DNA of 7,760 nt, taken from contig CAIPBN010000651.1 in assembly GCA_903863315.1 (NCBI GenBank), positions 1-7,760 of the forward strand. The letters are read 5' to 3'. Numbering within the stretch: the first letter of the stretch is position 1; the number at the start of each line of letters is the position of its first letter. This document shows, one piece after another, positions 5,561 through 7,760 of the stretch. The notes beneath the pieces are model-generated. The model had not been told where the DNA came from. It did not search any database and saw only the letters and a list, made by a program, of their open reading frames with translations. The DNA comes from an uncultured Verrucomicrobiota bacterium (GTDB lineage: Bacteria; Verrucomicrobiota; Verrucomicrobiia; Limisphaerales; SXTU01). The position numbers and the translations under genes were made by a program.

Positions 5561-6538
5561 TCACCAGGGTGTGAAGCGCAGGCCGAAGAGTGTCAACACG
5601 CTGAGAGCAAGGAGGGCGATGGCCGGGAGGAAGAACGGATCGTAGTAATCAGCCACCTGAGGCTTCTTTTCCAAAATCACGACCTTCTGCATCTCATCAA
5701 TGCTCTTGAAGACAGCATGAAGCGCTTCAGGCGTGGCGGCGTTGAACACCTCGCCACCGGTCGCGCGCACGATGCCGACCAGCGCCGGCTCAATGGGGTC
5801 TTCCGTCATCAGGATGCCGAAGACGGTAATTTTCTGGGCGCGCAGGGCGGCGATGATCGCCGCGTCCTTCGGCGGCTTGATGTCGCTGCTCTCGCCATCG
5901 GTGATGAGGATGATCATGCGGTCGCCGGTGGGGCGTTCGGCGAGCATTTCGCTCGCGCCATAGAGCGCCTTGCCGATGAGTGTGATGCCCCATAACTCGT
6001 CCGGCAGGCCGTGACGGCCCATGGAGGGCGGGTCGATCTTCGGGTTGTTTGGCACGATGAAGGGCCGGGCGAGCGCGAAGGACTCCGTGTCGAGCGTGAG
6101 GGGCAGCCAGTGGATGAAGTGCCGGGAGAAGATGGTCAGCCCGAACGCGTCGCCCTTCCGGTAGTGGGTGAACTTCAGGATGGCTTCCATCGCCGAGTCG
6201 AACCGTGTGTGGCGCCCCTCGGCCTGCGAGCCGTGGTTCTCCGCCATGCTGCCCGAGGTATCGAGGACGATCTGGACGTTGTTCAGCTTCCGCTCGACCT
6301 CCGGCGGGTTGAAGACGACCGGGTGCGCGAGGAAGAGGATGGCCAGCGCGAGCAGTCCGGCGGGCAGGCAGTTGGCACACAACACAAGGAAGCGCAGCAC
6401 CAGCCCGCGCCGCTGCCGGCCGTGATCGAACGGCAACACAATCGGCTGGCCGCGCCGGACCCACTCCCAGAAGGCGAGAATCACGGGCAGGGCGAGCAAG
6501 GCGAGCCACTGGGGATGGAGGAAGATGAGGTTCTTCAA
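5561..6538 (-). CDS. BatA-like VWA-domain membrane protein
   Basis: A 325-residue von Willebrand factor A protein of the BatA/BatB type. It has two N-terminal membrane segments (about 10-27 and 50-72), a VWA domain from about 87 to 285 and a C-terminal membrane segment (about 302-320), so the VWA domain would sit on one membrane face, anchored at both ends. The metal-ion-dependent adhesion site appears intact: DTSGSM (93-98, DxSxS), Thr186 in GITLIGKAL and Asp214 in ITDGES. The start is TTG at 6538. It overlaps the TGA of the upstream gene as TTGA and has GGAGG seven bases before it, and the next residues MKNLIFLHPQWL match the usual N-terminus of Bat proteins, so the rare codon is well supported. 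VWA proteins of this group work with MoxR AAA+ ATPases and DUF58 proteins in envelope maturation or stress tolerance. The C-terminus follows the VWA domain directly, without TPRs. Confidence 0.9.
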   Translation of the reverse strand: MKNLIFLHPQWLALLALPVILAFWEWVRRGQPIVLPFDHGRQRRGLVLRFLVLCANCLPAGLLALAILFLAHPVVFNPPEVERKLNNVQIVLDTSGSMAENHGSQAEGRHTRFDSAMEAILKFTHYRKGDAFGLTIFSRHFIHWLPLTLDTESFALARPFIVPNNPKIDPPSMGRHGLPDELWGITLIGKALYGASEMLAERPTGDRMIILITDGESSDIKPPKDAAIIAALRAQKITVFGILMTEDPIEPALVGIVRATGGEVFNAATPEALHAVFKSIDEMQKVVILEKKPQVADYYDPFFLPAIALLALSVLTLFGLRFTPW

Positions 6539-7386
6539 GATGCGGCCTCCGGTTCCTGGGTTTTCACCGGCTCAATCGTGTAAGGCGCGATGATCGCCGT
6601 GATGTCTTCCCGGCGGATCTTGGAACTTGGTTGATGCAGCCAGAGCTGCAATTGGCGCAGGGCTTCGCCGGTCTTTTCGTTGCGGCTGATGGCGTCAATC
6701 GAGGCACTCATCGGCGCGCCCGTGAGCGCCAGCTCTTCGCGCCAGCGGCGGAGGAGGAGCATTTCCAGACGAGCCTTAGCGGCGGCATCCAGCGTGCCGG
6801 CTTCCAACTGGCTCAACAGCGCGCGGAGCAGTTCGGCGAGCGTTGGTTCAGGAGCAGCGGCGACGGCCTTCGGCGGCCGGGGGCGACCGTAAAAGATGAG
6901 CAGCAGTAGCCACGCAATCCAGAACACGCCCAGCCCAATCAACGTGGCGAAGTAATGGCCGCCCACGTCCACGCCGACTTCCTCAGTCTCTTGGATGCGT
7001 GCGTCAAGGTGCTTGGAAAGTTTCGGGTCGCCGGTGAACTTGAACGACGGCAACCCCACCAAAGGGCTCCCATCCTCCGAGGTCAAATAGTCCTTCAGGT
7101 CGAACGTCCCCGCGCGGTTCACGATGTATCGCACATCATAGATGCGTGCTCCTGCCGCTTCGGTCGCCTTCGCGATGCGCACGTTCACCGCCACGCCCCA
7201 CTTGTAGGGCTTCACCGCCACGGCCGGCCCGCTGTAGGTCACGATGGCTGCCTGCTCGACGCCGAGCGGCACGTTGAGGGTATCGTTGGTCTTGCGCGGC
7301 CAGAAGCAGATGGCGAGCAGCACGACCATGCACACCGCGATGACCGTGCGGCTGTTGAATTGGTGGCTGGGTGGTTGCGCTTCCAT
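6535..7386 (-). CDS. Unrecognised two-TM protein of a MoxR/Bat-type operon
   Basis: I do not recognise this 283-residue protein as a named family. It has a membrane segment at about 14-29, an approximately 115-residue exported domain (30-146) predicted to be beta-rich, with GVAVNVRI and YDVRYIVNRAGTFDLKDYL, and a second membrane segment at 147-166 (LGVFWIAWLLLLIFYG). A cytoplasmic tail follows with a Pro/Ala linker (168-182) and a helical domain (183-270: LAELLRALLSQLEAG, ARLEMLLLRRWREELAL, EALRQLQLWLH). The plan, an exported domain plus a helical cytoplasmic tail, is reminiscent of BatD or DUF4381-type partners found between DUF58 and VWA genes, but homology is not established. The ATG at 7386 lies one base after the upstream TAG, with only a weak GTGAG before it. 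Its stop overlaps the VWA start, so it is probably made stoichiometrically with its neighbours. Confidence 0.8.
   Translation of the reverse strand: MEAQPPSHQFNSRTVIAVCMVVLLAICFWPRKTNDTLNVPLGVEQAAIVTYSGPAVAVKPYKWGVAVNVRIAKATEAAGARIYDVRYIVNRAGTFDLKDYLTSEDGSPLVGLPSFKFTGDPKLSKHLDARIQETEEVGVDVGGHYFATLIGLGVFWIAWLLLLIFYGRPRPPKAVAAAPEPTLAELLRALLSQLEAGTLDAAAKARLEMLLLRRWREELALTGAPMSASIDAISRNEKTGEALRQLQLWLHQPSSKIRREDITAIIAPYTIEPVKTQEPEAAS
6546..6550 (-). promoter_or_regulatory. Shine-Dalgarno GGAGG deciding the TTG start of the VWA gene
   Basis: GGAGG inside the 3' end of the upstream gene, seven bases before TTG at 6538. No in-frame ATG lies near, so this site and the TTGA overlap fix the start. Confidence 0.7.
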
Positions 7387-7387
7387 G

Positions 7388-7760
7388 CTATCTCACTTTT
7401 CCGCTCATGCCGCGCTGGCCCAGGAAATGCCGCAACTTGCCAAGCATCGGCTCGTCTGTCGGCAAGTGCAGATAATCAATGCCGAAGCGGGTCAATTCGC
7501 TCTTCCAGCCTTCCGCATCCACCCATGCGCGTCGGCCATGGCCCACGAACGCGCGACCGGACTCTGCTTCGAGGCCGCGGAACAAGCCCGCCCCCCGAAC
7601 CCCCGTCTCCGCCGGGTCCTGGAGATGCAGCACAATCACGTCGTGCTCCTGCGCGAGGATTTGCAGCGCGGGAAACGCGCCGGGGTCGTGCAGGTCGCTC
7701 AACACGATGATCATGGTGCGCCGCTTCAATGAAGGCGCGACTTCCCGCGCCCGGTGCGCG
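7388..7760 (-). CDS. DUF58 family protein, C-terminal part only
   Basis: The last 123 residues of a protein that enters from the right edge. The stretch SLKRRTMIIVLSDLHD, followed by HDVIVLHLQDPAE, then a Glu/Gly-rich segment and FGIDYLHLPTDEPM near the end, fits the C-terminal half of DUF58 proteins, which have a VWA-like fold and sit beside MoxR ATPases. A TTG at 7729 could be mistaken for a start, but the frame is open to the window edge and the visible part is far shorter than a full DUF58 protein (about 300 residues). One base separates its TAG from the next gene, so they are co-transcribed. A MoxR-type ATPase gene would be expected further upstream, outside the window. Confidence 0.78.
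   Translation of the reverse strand, partial: AHRAREVAPSLKRRTMIIVLSDLHDPGAFPALQILAQEHDVIVLHLQDPAETGVRGAGLFRGLEAESGRAFVGHGRRAWVDAEGWKSELTRFGIDYLHLPTDEPMLGKLRHFLGQRGMSGKVR

Noticed and set aside
1..7760. CRISPR arrays, tRNA or rRNA genes, transposase genes, phage or toxin-antitoxin genes
   Set aside because: None seen. The repeats present are short, dispersed and not regularly spaced, and no intergenic stretch is long enough to hide an rRNA.

Overview
The window is GC-rich, densely coding bacterial DNA with short intergenic gaps. Protein style, gene neighbourhoods and the abundance of short palindromic intergenic repeats suggest a Verrucomicrobiota-like environmental bacterium. That placement is inference, because there is no rRNA or marker gene here.

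Layout. (1) Positions 1-3858, minus strand: a tightly coupled three-gene operon, transcribed right to left. It encodes a diacylglycerol-type glycosyltransferase of the MGDG-synthase/UgtP family (2734-3858), a YiiX/YebB-like permuted NlpC/P60 cysteine hydrolase (1058-2737) and an App1-like phosphatidate phosphatase (DUF2183) that runs off the left edge (1-1061). Both junctions are 4-base ATGA stop/start overlaps. (2) Positions 4008-5498, plus strand: a small glyoxalase/VOC protein followed by an AI-2E-family transporter, divergent from operon 1. (3) Positions 5561-7760, minus strand: part of a MoxR/Bat-type operon, with a DUF58 protein entering from the right edge, an unrecognised two-TM membrane protein and a BatA-like VWA protein. 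The last two overlap at TTGA.

How the genes fit together. In operon 1 an App1-type phosphatase would release diacylglycerol from phosphatidate and the glycosyltransferase would glycosylate it, so a membrane glycolipid pathway is the simplest reading. The hydrolase between them could act on lipid or peptide amides or esters. In operon 3 the DUF58 and VWA proteins belong to the MoxR-AAA+/DUF58/VWA envelope systems.

Most unusual point. The 5' ends of the hydrolase and phosphatase genes are built from short repeats. After each coupled ATG, about 52-65 codons of palindromic repeat DNA stay open in frame. A 9-10-base periodic repeat (consensus near TGCGCCTTCTTGTGTC / TTTGTGGCC) then encodes, in the same reading phase in both genes, the hydrophobic core of a signal peptide. 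A third copy lies in the opposite orientation near the start of the phosphatase gene. Beside the hydrolase copy, two inverted 33-base repeats form hairpins whose arms differ by a compensated base-pair change.
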